Position numbers and translations under genes: made by a program
Notes under the pieces: model-generated
Database searches by the model: none
Told to the model about the DNA's origin: nothing
Seen by the model: only the letters and a program-made list of their open reading frames with translations
In this document: in pieces, positions 33,170 to 45,291 of the stretch
Position numbering within the stretch: position 1 is the stretch's first letter
Layout of the letters: each line of letters starts with the position of its first letter
From: Perognathus longimembris pacificus
Lineage: Eukaryota > Chordata > Mammalia > Rodentia > Heteromyidae
DNA: 64,000 nucleotides
Direction: 5' to 3'
Assembly: GCF_023159225.1 (NCBI RefSeq)
Contig: NC_063166.1
Span: forward strand, 72,294,575 to 72,358,574

Positions 33170-35640
33170 AAATTTTGAGGAACCTACACGGGAGAGTGGG
33201 GCTCGCTTACTCCTTCTTGGGTCTCTCCTAGGCTCAGTTTCATTTTCTGGATAAGAATTGTTCCTAAAGCCAGGAAGTGTGGACAAGAATGAATGAAGGC
33301 AAGCAGTGGTACTCTGATGTATGAGTCAGGCTAGGTGAGCAAATGTAGAACGGTAAATGTTGTTGGGACCAGATGTGATCCAGGTGACCAACTAACTAGT
33401 CCTTTGTTTCCTTGTAGGTCTTCCTGTCAGTCAGCCCTGGGCTGTGGGCTACGTTTTGCCATGTGAGCTACTTCCTACCTCTGTTCTATCAGCCAGGGAG
33501 TCACAGGATGGAGGGGCAGGGCATTGAGAAATTGAGGAAGGTTGTTGTTCCTACAAAGTGCTTTACGATATACACATGCTATTGACTTAAAAAAAATTCT
33601 GTTTGTCAAATTAATATCCTGTTTATTGTTCAGTATCTGTCAGTCTGTCTGCTATAGAAATGATGCTGTAATGATGATGGTCCCCAAAGAAATCTCAGAT
33701 AACCAGTCTTCCATCCCAAATAACTCCTTGATGTTCATATATTAATTCCAGCTCTTCCCCTCCCTGGATTAATTTTACCTAATAGTGATGATAACCAGCC
33801 TGGAATTTTATGTTCTGCTTTTATCAATTATGATTGCTTAGATTCCATTTCTATTTTCTTCATTGTCATTATAAAGGTTTTTGATAGACACCACATATTC
33901 CATCTAGTGCTAGGACAATAATTTATAATTTTCACTAGTACCTCTTTTCTGAAAATGGATGCTTTCACTTCTGCTTGGAGGCAGACACAATGCTCTTGAG
34001 GGTCAACACATGTGGAGTGAGGGGTGGCCAGCAGAGGGCCAGGGGAGAAGCTGAGCTGTCATGCAGATGTCTGGAAGGCTTCAGTTGACCTCTGGGAAAC
34101 CTTTGAGGCCTGATGGCCTTACAGACTTTTCTCAAGCTGGGGCAAGATGGTGGGGCCTCTACCACATTAATCAGGCATTGCCTAGGGGTTATAAACTTAA
34201 GGAAAGACGTTTTCTCCAGACTAGTAAATTCTCAAAAAGGACAGGTGGACATCTTACAGGTCTCCAAAGGTCAGTGTGGGTCATGCATCGCCGTGGCCAA
34301 CTCTGTGGCGATTTTCAATTTGTCTAATTTGGGTTATCACAGGTGTGATCAGCTTTGGGCAAAATGTGTTGTCGACCCTGCTGCTGGGGAATCTGGAGTC
34401 TAATTCAAAGTTTGAAACTTAGGCATTCCACACTTAGAATGACACAATTTTGCTCACTCTGTCTATCTGTCTGTCTCTTGTTTCTTTAATTTCTGAAATG
34501 GTGACATCACCTCTAGCTAATCAGAAATAGAGTGGGAAGAAAAGTTTTAATGTGCACGAGGCATTTTGAATCCCACTTACTTCGGATAATGGTTACATAA
34601 AACCCAGCTTCTCTATTTATCCCTGAGATAGTCCAGTCAACCAAATCTGAGGTGGGCCCCAGGAAGCTGTATTATGATTGATTACGCTATCTAATTCTTA
34701 TCCCTGGGAAAGGTGAACAACACAGTTTCACAACAGAAGCCTAATGAATCTTGGGCATTTGGGGATTGCTACATTTTATTTTTTTTTAAGAAGGAAAACA
34801 ATTGATATCCTGTCTCTTTTGCTCTTCCCCAAATTGTAACCTTCATCTAGTGTCCACCCTAGTTTCAGCACATTTTCTTTTCATATCTTGTCACTTAAAG
34901 CTCTCCTTGAAATAATTACAATGTAAACTATACATTCTTTTGCGTGTGATCTCTTAAATAAACATCCACCGGTGTGACTCCCTGCTGGAGGTTGAATGAG
35001 ACTCCCACAATGAGGGGCCACTGTCTTAGTAATTTTCTATCTATGGTATCATTTAATTCTTAAAGACACCCTAAAGTGCACTTGACTTCCCATAGGAAGC
35101 ATTAGAGTCCTTGAGGTGGAGAAAAATGTCTAAAGCTTTGTGAGCTATTAAATCCCTCCCTCCCCGCCGTATGAAGTTTGGCTGTTATTTTTGAAAGTTT
35201 CACTCAAAGCCAAACTCTTCAACACTCCTCCTAAACCCATAGATATCTAACCAAACACATTTTCAGTTGTAAGTCATGGAAAGCCCAATCTAAACTGGCT
35301 TAGGCAAAAAAGGAATTTATTGCCTCATATAACTGAAAATTGTATAAGTAATCGCCCTTCTGATGGGCTCTTTATAGGGGAGTAAATGATGTCATCAGGA
35401 CTTTTTTTTGCTCTCCCAATTTGAACTTGAAAATTGTGTTTTTTTATTTCCATTTCCAGGTGGACCTGCCTTTTATAAAGTGGTTGTTATCAGTGTCTTC
35501 CACTTCTGTCTGTCTTCTATAGAAAAGGGTCTTAGGGTGTTCTTAGCCAGAGTGTCTAGAACTGTTCTGATGGGATATAGGTAAGATCCAGGCCTGTGGA
35601 AATGAGATACTTTGTGTCAGCTGCTCCAGTGCCTTGCAGC
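33170..35640. other. Unique sequence, no gene seen
   Basis: About 2.5 kb with no clear SINE. A weak MIR-like patch lies near 35020-35150 in antisense. Open frames at 34061-34403 in two overlapping frames have no domain. Confidence 0.4.
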
Positions 35641-35650
35641 TTGGGAGTAT

Positions 35651-35690
35651 GGGGGTGGGGGTGAGGGTGGGGGTGAGGGTGGGGGTAAGG
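35651..35690. repeat. G-rich minisatellite
   Basis: Units of GGGGGTGAGGGT on the plus strand with at least six G runs of three or more in 40 bases. See findings for quadruplex potential. Confidence 0.92.
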
Positions 35691-35824
35691 AAGGAAGATC
35701 TTCAAACACAAGTCAGGACTGGTACTCCCAAGCAGAAACAAGATGCTAAGAAAACCACAGGTGTAATTTTATTGCCATACTATCAACTCCTCCCTCTCCT
35801 TTGGAAATAAATCTTGCTAAACAT

Positions 35825-36032
35825 TCACTGAGCACTAGGGGTGCATGCCTGTAATCCTAGCTACTTAGGAGGGCTGAGGATCAAGGTTCAAAGCCAGCCT
35901 GTATAGAAAAGTCCATGAGACTCTTATCGCCAATGAGCCAGCAAAAAACCAGACATAGAAGTGTGTCTAAAGAGGTAGAGTCGTCCCTGCGTGAAAAAGA
36001 CAAGTGAGAGCTTGGGGCTTGGGTCTCAGTAG

Positions 36033-36034
<2 letters not shown>
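35825..36034 (+). mobile_element. 7SL-headed Geo SINE, diverged
   Basis: 'gcatgcctgtaatcctagct' and 'gttcaaagccagcctgtata' mark the head. The Geo tail is worn ('gtgtgtctaaagaggtagag'). The CA repeat follows at its 3' end. Confidence 0.8.

Positions 36035-36086
<52 letters not shown>
36035..36086. repeat. (AC)n microsatellite at SINE 3' end
   Basis: 26 uninterrupted AC units. Confidence 0.98.
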
Positions 36087-36088
<2 letters not shown>

Positions 36089-36114
36089 ACTTCTCTCGCA
36101 GCCTACCTAGGGAA

Positions 36115-36310
36115 TTCAAGAAATATTCCAAATACTTACTTAAATTCAGTTAATCTCTGCAATGGCAGTGTGAGGTAAGTATTGTTATCTCTGTTTCCGA
36201 GATGATGGAAGCTGAATGATAGAAGGTTCAGGAACTTGTCAAAGCTTATCTTAAAGGGGTGATCAGAACCCCAGCCAACTGGCTCCTGAATTCAGTGTCT
36301 TTCCTATCAC
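36115..36310 (-). mobile_element. MIR, antisense
   Basis: 'gtgaggtaagtattgttatc' near 36169 and 'gtgatcagaaccccagccaa' near 36259 follow the antisense MIR core. Confidence 0.65.
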
Positions 36311-36652
36311 AGTATGGTCTGTGAAAGTTGTACACCTGCAGATTTCAGTGCCAGTAGAGTGTCACAGACTCCCCAAGGGCTTTGTGAGTGACTCTGGGAT
36401 TAGATTCAAACACAGATCTCTTACCTTCTCAATGACTTGTCCCAATGTCCTTTCATCCACAAAGTATAGACACCAGTCACATGCCTGGATCTGTCTTGAC
36501 TACTCGAGAGTGTGGCTGGGGAATAGTTTATCCAGAAGATAGACCTGATTCTTGTTCATTTAGAGAACCCCTGGACAGTTAAACCCTCAAAGTTATTCAC
36601 ATGCCCTAGTATGACCTGGCTGGGAGATTAAGAGATAATCTTTGTTATTATT

Positions 36653-36890
36653 GCTTTGTGCTGGTTTGAAGGGGGCTTGAACTCAGGGCCTGAGTTCTGT
36701 CCCTGAGCTTTTGTTTCGTTTTGTTCAAGAATAGTGCTCTTCCATTTGAGCTCACCTTTGGCTTTTTTCTGAGTAGTTTATTGGAGATAAGAGTCTCACA
36801 GACTTTCTTCCCCAGGCTGGCTTCCAGCAATCCTCAGAGCTCATCCTCCTGAGTAGCTGGATTACAGATGTGACTCACCAGCTCCAGGCA
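36653..36890 (-). mobile_element. 7SL-headed Geo SINE, antisense
   Basis: Geo complement ('cttgaactcagggcctgagt' near 36676), linker 'tttattggagataagagtct', 7SL complement ('atcctcctgagtagctggat' near 36843). Confidence 0.85.
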
Positions 36891-37587
36891 AGAAGTAGTC
36901 TTTATTCATGATAGCTTATATCCTCTGCTTTCAACTTCAGAGCTCTGGCTTGTGAGTTCTTGTACTAAAGATTTAAGCCACAGGGTTTTCTCCATTGTTC
37001 TTCAGATAGTGAGAGCCTCTGTCTGGAATATACCTTAGGGCTTTGCTTAAGGCTCCCACCGAATACCAGGTATCACCTTGCTGGTCTTGGAAACTAAGAG
37101 TTCACCTACATCACACTGGGAAGTACCTGGGACTAGGGGTCAAAAGGTCAGAACCATCAAGCTCTTATGGCCATATCTGGGGGTGGTTTCTGTAAGTCTC
37201 ATGTCTTTTCTAATTCTCAGACTTCTTTTCAGAATGAAAGGATTGAAATAGGAAAACATGAAGGGACGTTATGCATCGTGTCAAGATTGGAGAGCACTGA
37301 GGCACTGAAGAGCATTTTCTAGGTTCTTAGAGAAATCACATTCTGATCAGGGCATGGGGTATTATTAAAGAACTATGTTAGGCATGTGCATTGAAAGCAG
37401 TCAGGACTGGAGTCAACTCTAGGAAACAGGACTCATAGGTTTATACACAAGAAGTGGTCAGGAATATTGGATACTGGTGACTATACATCAAAGCATTGCA
37501 CTCAAGTGTGTTCAAGGAACTGTATGGGTCTTCCTGAGGCTGCAGGTCTTCCAAGTCCTTCTCATTGTCTGCTTCCTTCAAAGGATT
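36891..37587. other. Unique sequence, no gene seen
   Basis: No repeat or coding sequence recognised. Confidence 0.4.
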
Positions 37588-37631
37588 CCTTCTCCTCCCC
37601 CTCCTCCTCCTCCTCCTCCCCCTCCTCCTCC

Positions 37632-37665
<34 letters not shown>

Positions 37666-37666
37666 T
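37588..37666. repeat. (CCT)n trinucleotide tract
   Basis: About 79 bases of CCT/CTT units. It yields poly-P, poly-S and poly-L frames that are not genes. Confidence 0.97.
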
Positions 37667-38114
37667 GGAATGGCCCCAGGCCTGGCTGCCTTTAGAAATA
37701 GGCTTTGCTTCTTTCACAGCTTTGCTACAGTGTATCTAATTGCAGGGACAGGAAATTCCTGTATGCATTAGAAGACAGAGAAGTCTCTCCCATATGACAA
37801 ATGTGAGACATTCTTCTTTTCTCATTTCCTATTCCCTATGTCTGTGGAAAACATCACTAACCAATTACTGTTCCTTTTTCACTGGGATTGGACATCACTT
37901 CAGATGAAGTCAAACAGTCTTCCAAGGATCCAGGACCAACCCACTAAAGATGACACTGAAGAGAAAGTCGGTTGTTCAAATGAGCTTCCCATATCTATTG
38001 TTCATTAAGCAATGTACCTTAGTGTTCTTCTGTGGTGCATGGCAAAGTGGCTTCAGGCTTAATTCTCAAAGAATGAAAGAGTTGGAGTCACAAAGACAGA
38101 GGCAGACAGAAAGA
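37667..38114. other. Unique sequence, no gene seen
   Basis: No repeat or coding sequence recognised. Confidence 0.4.
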
Positions 38115-38188
38115 TCTCCTCTCTCTCTGTCTCTGTCTCTGTCTGTCTCTGTCTCTCTCTCACACACATATACACACATATACACCTG
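38115..38188. repeat. (CTCTGT)n / (CA)n low-complexity tract
   Basis: CTCTGT and CT units run into an ACACATAT segment. Confidence 0.92.
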
Positions 38189-39546
38189 CAGAAATACAGA
38201 CACACTCATAGAAACTTGGTAACAACACCTGTTCAGACTGATGCTAAGCTACAGACTGTGAGCACTAAGTGCTCAGCAGACATAGCCAGGGAATCCCTCA
38301 CTCATATCTGTCAAGGCCTAAGTACAAATGGACTGTAACATGTCTCTTAAGGTGTCTGGTGTCTCGTCCTACGGTATCATTCCAGCTTCTTGTCTTTTAT
38401 TCAGATTGAATCTTAGGTACAGACAAGATCCTGTCTACCCATTCCTTTTCATCATCTGAAAATCACTATAATCCTCCAGTCGATTATGAATTAATAGGTA
38501 ATAGGCAGGCTCTGTTTCCAGCCCTCTTTAGCTGCATTTGAGTAGAGGAGGTTTTCAGAGACAGTATCACAAGCTAGTGAGCCCCCTACTTCTACATTCA
38601 TATTTAATCAGATACTGAGAGGACCTTGGGCAGGTTCTTAGTGTGGCAAAGAAACATCTAGAAAGCACAGGACCTTGACTCTTAAAGGGGCAGCTTTCAT
38701 CTTCTGTTGGAAATTTAATAGCAATAGGAACACAAGAAGAAACCAGGGCAGATAAGTTATTGGCCTGATGTTTCCTACTGTTTGTGCCTGAAGTACAAGT
38801 AGCCTTGCAAACTTGGTTTAAGTTCAGTCCTTCTGTTTCACATGTCTTTAAATAGGGGAAATGGGATCCTCAAAACAAAACAAAACAAAAAAAACCCCAC
38901 TGTCTGTGGCTGTAGAAAGAGTGAGAAGTTTTCTGTCTTCATTAGTGTGATAATATGGTACTGTGGAAGGAGATCGGGAGTCTGACATAGATTGAAAACT
39001 CAACTTCTTCACTTACAGTATAGGTGAGCTTGGAATATTAGCTCACTTTCCTAGAGTTTCAGTAGTCTTTTGACAGCAAATGGAGAATGTATTGTTTGAA
39101 ATATTTTTTTTCTCTTGTAAGATGAAAGAACCATGAGATTATTTATTAGTTCATCTTACTAGAACAGAAACAGGAGATATATTGCTAACAGATATACCAA
39201 GACAGGGCAGTTAAGGCCCACTCTGAGATCTACTGAACTACTTGTGAATCCAGCATTTAGATTTGATGAGGGTACTTGTAGCCAGATCATTTCTACCACA
39301 GGCTGACTGACTCTTGATCCTCTACTGAGGGGAGGCTGAGTAGCATAGACATAGAGGCATGTGCTAGTCCTAGGATTTGTCCCTATCAGTGACCACATGT
39401 GCTGGCTAATCTACTGTATTTTCTGAATAACAGTAATAATTTAATATCATTGAGTTCAAAACATTCCTAAGATGCCTAGGAACACCATTGAATGAGAAAT
39501 AATACACTTCCTATTCAGAATGGAATCATTTTGAAGTGCTGTTAAA
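38189..39546. other. Mostly unique sequence with a MIR-like patch
   Basis: 38950-39090 in sense ('ctcactttcctagagtttca') resembles a worn MIR. Elsewhere I see nothing that can be named. Confidence 0.35.
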
Positions 39547-39559
39547 GAGAACAAATATG

Positions 39560-39766
39560 GGGCTGGGGATATGGCCTAGTGGCAAAGAGAGCTTGCCTCG
39601 TATACATGAGGCCCTGGGTTCGATTCCCCAACACCACATATACAGAAAACGGCCAGAAGTGGCGCTGTGGCTCAAGTGGCTGAGTGCTAGCCCTGAGCAA
39701 AAAGGAAGCCAGGGACAGTGCTCAGGCCCTGAGTCCAAGCCCCAGGAGTGGCAAAAAAAAAAAAAA
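39560..39766 (+). mobile_element. Young IDL-Geo SINE, near-consensus
   Basis: One of the best preserved copies: A box 'tggcctagtggcaaagag', B box 'ggttcgattcc' fitting the pol III consensus, the linker 'cacatatacagaaaacggcc', Geo tail 'agtggcgctgtggctcaagt' and a 15-base A tail. Target duplication 'agaacaaatatg' at 39548-39559 and 39767-39778. Confidence 0.96.
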
Positions 39767-40019
39767 AGAACAAATATGCAGAAATGGGATTTTAAGCTTG
39801 AATGCCATCTGTGTATGTGGTCAACCTTGTTAGAAAATGTTCGGCCCCAAAGGTCCTGGCCTAAGGATGCTGTCAGGGCTCTGGGACTTTTCTGGTGAGT
39901 TCATCTTTCTTTCTGTGTTGTGGGTGTGAAAGCCAGGGAATCCATCTGCCTTTTTTTACTCTTCACCTTAGTTAGCACAAAATTATGGGTCTAGTCCTTT
40001 GGCTTTTTAGTTTTATTTT

Positions 40020-40259
40020 GTTTTTGGAGGTATTGCTGGGGTGGGGGGCTGTGGGAGGTCAAACTCAGGACCTCATGCTTGTTAAGTCAGTGTTCTATCA
40101 ATTATGCTACACTTCCAGCCCTACTTTTTTCTGGGTCTTAGTTGTTGTTTTCTTTTTCAAAATGAAATAACACCTCATGAACTTCTCTTCCTGTGCTGGC
40201 CTTGAACTAAAATCCTTTTATTCTCAGTCTCCAGAGTTGCTAGGATTACAGGAATGAAC
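40020..40259 (-). mobile_element. Old 7SL + tRNA dimeric SINE, antisense
   Basis: The tRNA-like tail complement ('gaggtcaaactcaggacctc' near 40054, 'tgctacacttccagccc') is followed by the head complement ('gctggccttgaactaaaatc' near 40196, 'gttgctaggattacaggaat'). Confidence 0.68.
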
Positions 40260-40399
40260 TTTTTTTTTGTATTCATTAGCATTATTTATTTTCAACTAAT
40301 GGCTTATATTTGTTGGTCTCATGATTTTGCTCAAAGTTACATGTCATTCATATTCACTCATTCATTCATTCGTAGATGCTGTTACTTATAACAAAGGAT

Positions 40400-40565
40400 T
40401 TACTTGACTTGGACATACAGCCTGTATACTATAGTTATGTGAGCTTGAGAAAAGTTGCTTAGTACCTTTGTCTTCATCTACACACTGGGTCAGCAATAGA
40501 GTCATTGTTTATCACACACCCATAAAGGGCTTGGTGGAGGCTAAAAGTACAAATAGATGTTTCCA
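40400..40565 (+). mobile_element. MIR fragment
   Basis: 'gagcttgagaaaagttgctt' and 'gtcttcatctacacactggg' near 40441-40490 match the MIR core in sense. Confidence 0.6.
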
Positions 40566-40889
40566 ACAGGGTATTGACAGCTGCAAGCCTCACTGGCCTT
40601 CTGGACTGAGGTTTAGGGGATTCATTTTTACAAGGCAGAACTGAAATGAACTTGAATATCTTTTTTCAACTTGTTTGTAGCTCTTGGGCTGCAAAGGGGT
40701 TAAATATGGCATGTATTTCCAAACCGAGAGACATCTCTGGATCTGTAGAGATGAGTTCATAGGCACTGGGAACTTTCAGATTTCCTGTCTTTTTTCATGT
40801 TTGGGCTATACTGTGATTTGATTCTTTATGCTGTCTTCAGAGTGTCTACCACTTTATCCACTTTTGTCAGTCCTTTTTGCTTTAGTTAT

Positions 40890-41180
40890 TTTTCTTTTTT
40901 TTGGTGGGGGGGGGTTGAACTGAACTCCTCGCCCAGGGGGCAGGCTTTAGTTATTTTTCAAATTGTGTCTTCTATTATTTTCTGGAGCTGGTCTCTGACT
41001 ATGATCTTCCTACCTATATGACTTCTCATGTAGTTAGGATCATAGCCATCTACTGCCGGGCCTGGCTTGTTGGTTGATATAGGGTCTTGTTAACTTTTTA
41101 CCCTGGCTGGTCTGAAACCACAGTTCTGTCAGTTTTTGCCTCCTGGAATTATAGGTGTACTCTATCACACTTGGCCCATG
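40890..41180 (-). mobile_element. Old dimeric 7SL-derived SINE, antisense
   Basis: Two successive antisense 7SL-like units: the first ends 'tgccgggcctggc' near 41065, the second runs from 'atagggtcttgttaactttt' to 'tcacacttggccca'. Strong divergence. A TG-rich stretch with a G run lies at the left edge. Confidence 0.55.
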
Positions 41181-41760
41181 ACTATGTGTTTTTAGACCCT
41201 ATGGTACAACATTATAGACCAGCAACTACCAGAGAGTAATCCCACTGGGGAGTCTTACTGATTCCCCTCATGAGCAGCAACTCACATTTCTTGTCCAGAC
41301 CTTTTCTATTAAGGCATCCCTCTAGTCTCACCCACTGTTCTCATGAGATCAGCAATGAATGTGGTTTAGATGGAAAATATTGTTGGTACAGGCGGCATCA
41401 ATGAAGATGTTTTTAATACAGCTGCAGAAAGACAGCTGAGCTCAACCTGCTGGAGGAGCCATATGAAGGGACCCTTGGTCTGTTTCCCAGAATCTTGTGC
41501 TGGGGAATACTTAAATGTCCCATCAGACTCAACCCATATCTGATGCTGAGTCCCTCTGTCCTGTGACCATCCATCCTAGGCTCCAACAGTTCAAAGAGAA
41601 TAACACCAGTCTTTGCTCCTAATGTGCCTTTTATATCCCTGAACAGCTCTGTTCATTACATTTTGTTTTTGTTTTCTTAGGCAACCATCTCACAAATTAA
41701 TACAGCTCCTTGAGACTATACAGTATATATAAAACTTTTCCTTCCAGTGATAGTATGTTA
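41181..41760. other. Unique sequence, no gene seen
   Basis: No repeat or coding sequence recognised. Confidence 0.4.
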
Positions 41761-41764
41761 GCTA

Positions 41765-41950
41765 GACATTTTATGGTTGTGACAAACATCTGAGATAGGG
41801 AGATTTTCTTGGCACATGGTTGGCTGGATCCATTGCTTTAGGTAAAGCAGACTATCATGGCAGGAAGAATCCTCAGTAGAAGGTGAATACAAGCTTCTTA
41901 CCTCATTGCAGCCAGGAAACAGAAAGACAGAGGAAGTATACTTCAAGAGC
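41765..41950 (+). repeat. Possible old interspersed repeat
   Basis: 'gttgtgacaaacatctgaga' through 'cagccaggaaacagaaag' resembles a dispersed repeat I associate with rodent genomes. I cannot name the family securely. Confidence 0.35.
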
Positions 41951-42004
41951 ATGCCCCCTAATTATCTACTTCCTCCAGACTAACCTCATCTACTCCTAAA
42001 CTTT

Positions 42005-42203
42005 TTTTTTTGCCAGTCCTGGGCTTTGGACTCAGGGCTTGAGCACTATCCCTGGCTTCTCTTTGCTCAAGGCTAGCACTCTGCCACTTGAGTCACAGCG
42101 CCACTTCTGGCCATTTTCTGTATATGTGGTGCTGGGGAATCGCACCCAGGGCTTCAAGTATAAGAGGCAAGCGCTCTTGCCACTAGGCCATATCCCCAGC
42201 CCC
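42005..42203 (-). mobile_element. Young IDL-Geo SINE, antisense, 16-bp target duplication
   Basis: Geo and ID complements are nearly consensus, ending 'ccatatccccagcccc'. Flanks 'tctactcctaaacttt' (41989-42004) and 'tctactcctcaacttt' (42204-42219) differ at one base. This is a near-perfect target duplication. Confidence 0.93.
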
Positions 42204-42399
42204 TCTACTCCTCAACTTTGCACCACTTCCTGGATAGCTTTACCAGCTCCATGTGAGTCCTAATAATGGACATTTACCATTGAAATCATAGCAGATAACA
42301 GTACAGAATCAGGGAAGCACAGTTCTGGATTTATGCAAATGTTAAACATGTCTGGTTTTACCAGGTCTTCCTCAGATAACATGATTGCTACCCATTCTT

Positions 42400-42620
42400 A
42401 TCTCATATGTGAATCTCAGCTTTTCTGTGCACTAGGCTAGTAATCTTAGACAAGCTACTTACTTTCTCTAAAATCTCAGTGTCTTCTTATGTAAAATAGG
42501 AAACTTGTATATGTGTATATTTATTTAAAATGACATAATGGCTTGAAGAAATTGGAGGACACTTCTTAGGGTTCAACCCAGCATTTGGTATAAGCAGACA
42601 CTTAACAAATAGTGATGGTT
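42400..42620 (+). mobile_element. MIR
   Basis: 'gacaagctacttactttctc' (42451) and 'cttcttatgtaaaataggaa' (42483) match the MIR core, with 'gcagacacttaacaaatagt' near its 3' end. Confidence 0.7.
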
Positions 42621-42849
42621 ATTGGTCATTTGGCTTTAAGGTTAAGATTGTGTTGTGATGAATCCAGAGCTCATCAGAACCATCAGCCCTTACCAGGGTC
42701 GGGCTTGTCATCATTTCAATACTGTAACAAAATACCTAGTATTATCTGCTCATAAGGAGCCTAGGCTTATCCTGGCCCACAGATGTGGAGTTGGCCACGC
42801 CCCAGCCACACTGGCTCCTTCTGTTTTGTTACGTATGCCAAACTCTGTC

Positions 42850-43175
42850 CTCTCTTGGGTTTTTACACATGCAGTCCTGTCTAGGGAGCATGCTTCACCT
42901 TTCACTTGGATGTATACCCTTTGCATGACTTCCTCTTTCTCATGTCACTTATCAAATACCACACCCCAAAGAAGTGTTCCCTGATCGTCCATCCAAGCAA
43001 CTTTCCTCAATAAATCTCTCATACCCTATCCTATCTTTGCTCTGCTCAGCACTCACCATAATATGCAATTATATAGTTAGTTCTCTGTGTTGCAATTCTT
43101 CTAAGTTTAATGCTTATCTTCACTCTTAGCCTGTGAGAATATCAACACAGGAAAGGAGTCTTTGTTCAGTTTAAA
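42850..43175 (+). mobile_element. L2 LINE 3' region
   Basis: 'aagaagtgttccctgatcgt' (42970), 'ctcagcactcaccataatat' (43046) and 'agcctgtgagaatatcaaca' (43128) follow the L2 3' UTR in sense. The TGAA-type end is not visible. Confidence 0.6.
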
Positions 43176-43479
43176 AGATACTTTTCAAGACGTTATGTGG
43201 AAAAGTTTAAGCTCAAAAGAATGAAAATAATTTGAGTTCACAGCTTCCTGTATATACCCTCTATACTATATACATAATATTTGACTATCTTTATGTCATG
43301 TTTCAAATCTTCTGTCTATATTCTCTTCATCTGTCTACCCTCCATCCTGTTTTATGCACTTCAAATTGAGTCAAAGATATCTTTTTACTTTTACCTTAAA
43401 CACATTAGCATACAAATCATCATTAGCCAGAGCCCAATATTCACTTATGAGTCTCCATTTTTTGGTGTGGTATTTATGT

Positions 43480-44075
43480 AATGAAATGTACAAATACTAA
43501 GTATATTATGTGGTGAGTTCTGAAAATACACATTCCACTCTAGTCCCCCATCAAGATACAAAACATTAATATTACTTCTAAAGTTTTTTTTCTTCTTTTC
43601 TTTAAATAAGTTCCAGTCCTAGAAGCAACTACTGTTTTGATTTTTCAACACTGAGTAGTTTTCCCTTTGCTAAAATTCCATATGAATGCAATAATAGAGC
43701 ATGATTTTTTTCTGTGAAACTTCACTCAATATAATGTTGCAGCACTTCTGAGGTTTATATCCGTACCTTTTTGCTTTTATGGCTAAGTAGTATTCCATTG
43801 AATGGATGTACCACAGTTTATCTGTTTGTCCACTGACACATGTCTAGGCTGTTTATTTTTTATTGAAGCCAAAGAGATTATGATCGCTCTATGCTCATTC
43901 ATCTTCTTCTCTGGCTATTACAAACAGGCCATTATGAATAGAATGAGCTTTTGATAATATTACATTTCTTTATCTTAGGCAACTACCTGGAAATGCATTG
44001 TGCATCATAGAGTAGGTATCAATTGAATTTTATTTAAGAATTGCTGGACCTTTCTACTAACATTAGCCAGCTAAT
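43480..44075 (-). mobile_element. Old L1 (L1ME-like) 3' region, antisense
   Basis: The antisense L1ME landmarks are in order: 'catcaagatacaaaacatta' (43550), 'agaagcaactactgttttga' (43621), 'aagtagtattccattgaatg' (43785), 'ctattacaaacaggccatta' (43915). About 600 bp, no frame. Confidence 0.75.
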
Positions 44076-45228
44076 TAGTGAGTGTGGCACAATGGGTATG
44101 TCCAATAAACCTAAAATTTATAAGTAGAGAAAATAAATATCATTAGAGTGATACCTTCATCCTTTTGTATTCTTTACCAGTGGAGAATAAATTTTCATGA
44201 ATCAAATACGTTCCCTGAGCTTTCAGTGTTCTCTTCCATGGGAATAGTAAGATGTACCTTTGTTATGAGAAAGGCTTAGCACTGAAGAAACTAGACAGCT
44301 ATGGATTTTTAAAGGTGAGTGACACCTTTTATTTAATATGTGTGCACTCCTTTCTTTCCCTGTCTTCCACTTGCTGTGGGAGACTAGCATACTGTAGCCA
44401 GGGACTTTGCTAGAGCCTAAGTACAGGAGAGGATAGGAAAGGCAAAAGAGCAAGAAGTACTTGGATTGACCACTCATCCTTCTTAGAGGCAGATTAATGC
44501 TTCTGTCTAAAGTTGGCATTTATATACTTGACTTCTACATTTTCTCTCCTTCAGATTTAATGTCTAGATTTGTCTGATTTTTAAACTGGGTTATTTGAAT
44601 GTCAAACTTTCGATAACACTTTAATAGAGGTGTCCATTAACCTGTGCTAAATTAGAGCACAGCGTCTCTTGGAAATACATGTGACATCCACATGAATACC
44701 AAATGCCTTCATTAGGCACTGCACTTACACGATGAATACCAAATGCAGAGACCAACTCAGGGACACAGACTTCCCTCCTAAGAGTTGCCAACACATCTTT
44801 GTGTTTCCTCAGAGGTACCAGTCAGCCCTGTTTGCTGTTGATTTCCAGGTGATGAGATGTGGCAATTGTGGCTTTGGGCTAGGGGAAATTTAAGGCAGCC
44901 TAATCACCAAGTTCAGAGTCCATGCAGCTAGGAGGCTGTAGCTGATCATCCACGAGTCAGCAAGAGGACCCCACTTAGTATGCAAGACGAATTCCAAACA
45001 CTTCATAAAAGGCGATAACTTTCTTTGACCAATGAATATATTATTTATAAGTGATCCCATGCCTTCCTCTCACCCTCCTTCTCTGCCAGCCCCCCTCCCC
45101 TCCACATTTTCACAGCACGTTGTAGCACTTGTTCAATGATGAAGCCCCTCTTGATAAATAATTTATAAAGCAATTTACAAGTACATTATTTTTAGCTGTA
45201 AGATAAGACCTGGAAGAACTTGTTTTAT
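44076..45228. other. Unique sequence with conserved-looking part
   Basis: Repeat-free. 44980-45220 has enhancer-like texture (see findings). A small direct repeat, 'gaataccaaatgc', occurs at 44694 and 44733. Confidence 0.4.
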
Positions 45229-45245
45229 TCTCTCTCTCTGTCTCT

Positions 45246-45290
<45 letters not shown>
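45229..45290. repeat. (TC)n(AC)n compound microsatellite
   Basis: TC units, a TCTCATAC bridge, then about 20 AC units. Confidence 0.97.

Positions 45291-45291
<1 letters not shown>

Noticed and set aside
37467..37771. Three overlapping frames with poly-S, poly-P and poly-L
   Set aside because: All arise from the CCT repeat; no flanking domain.
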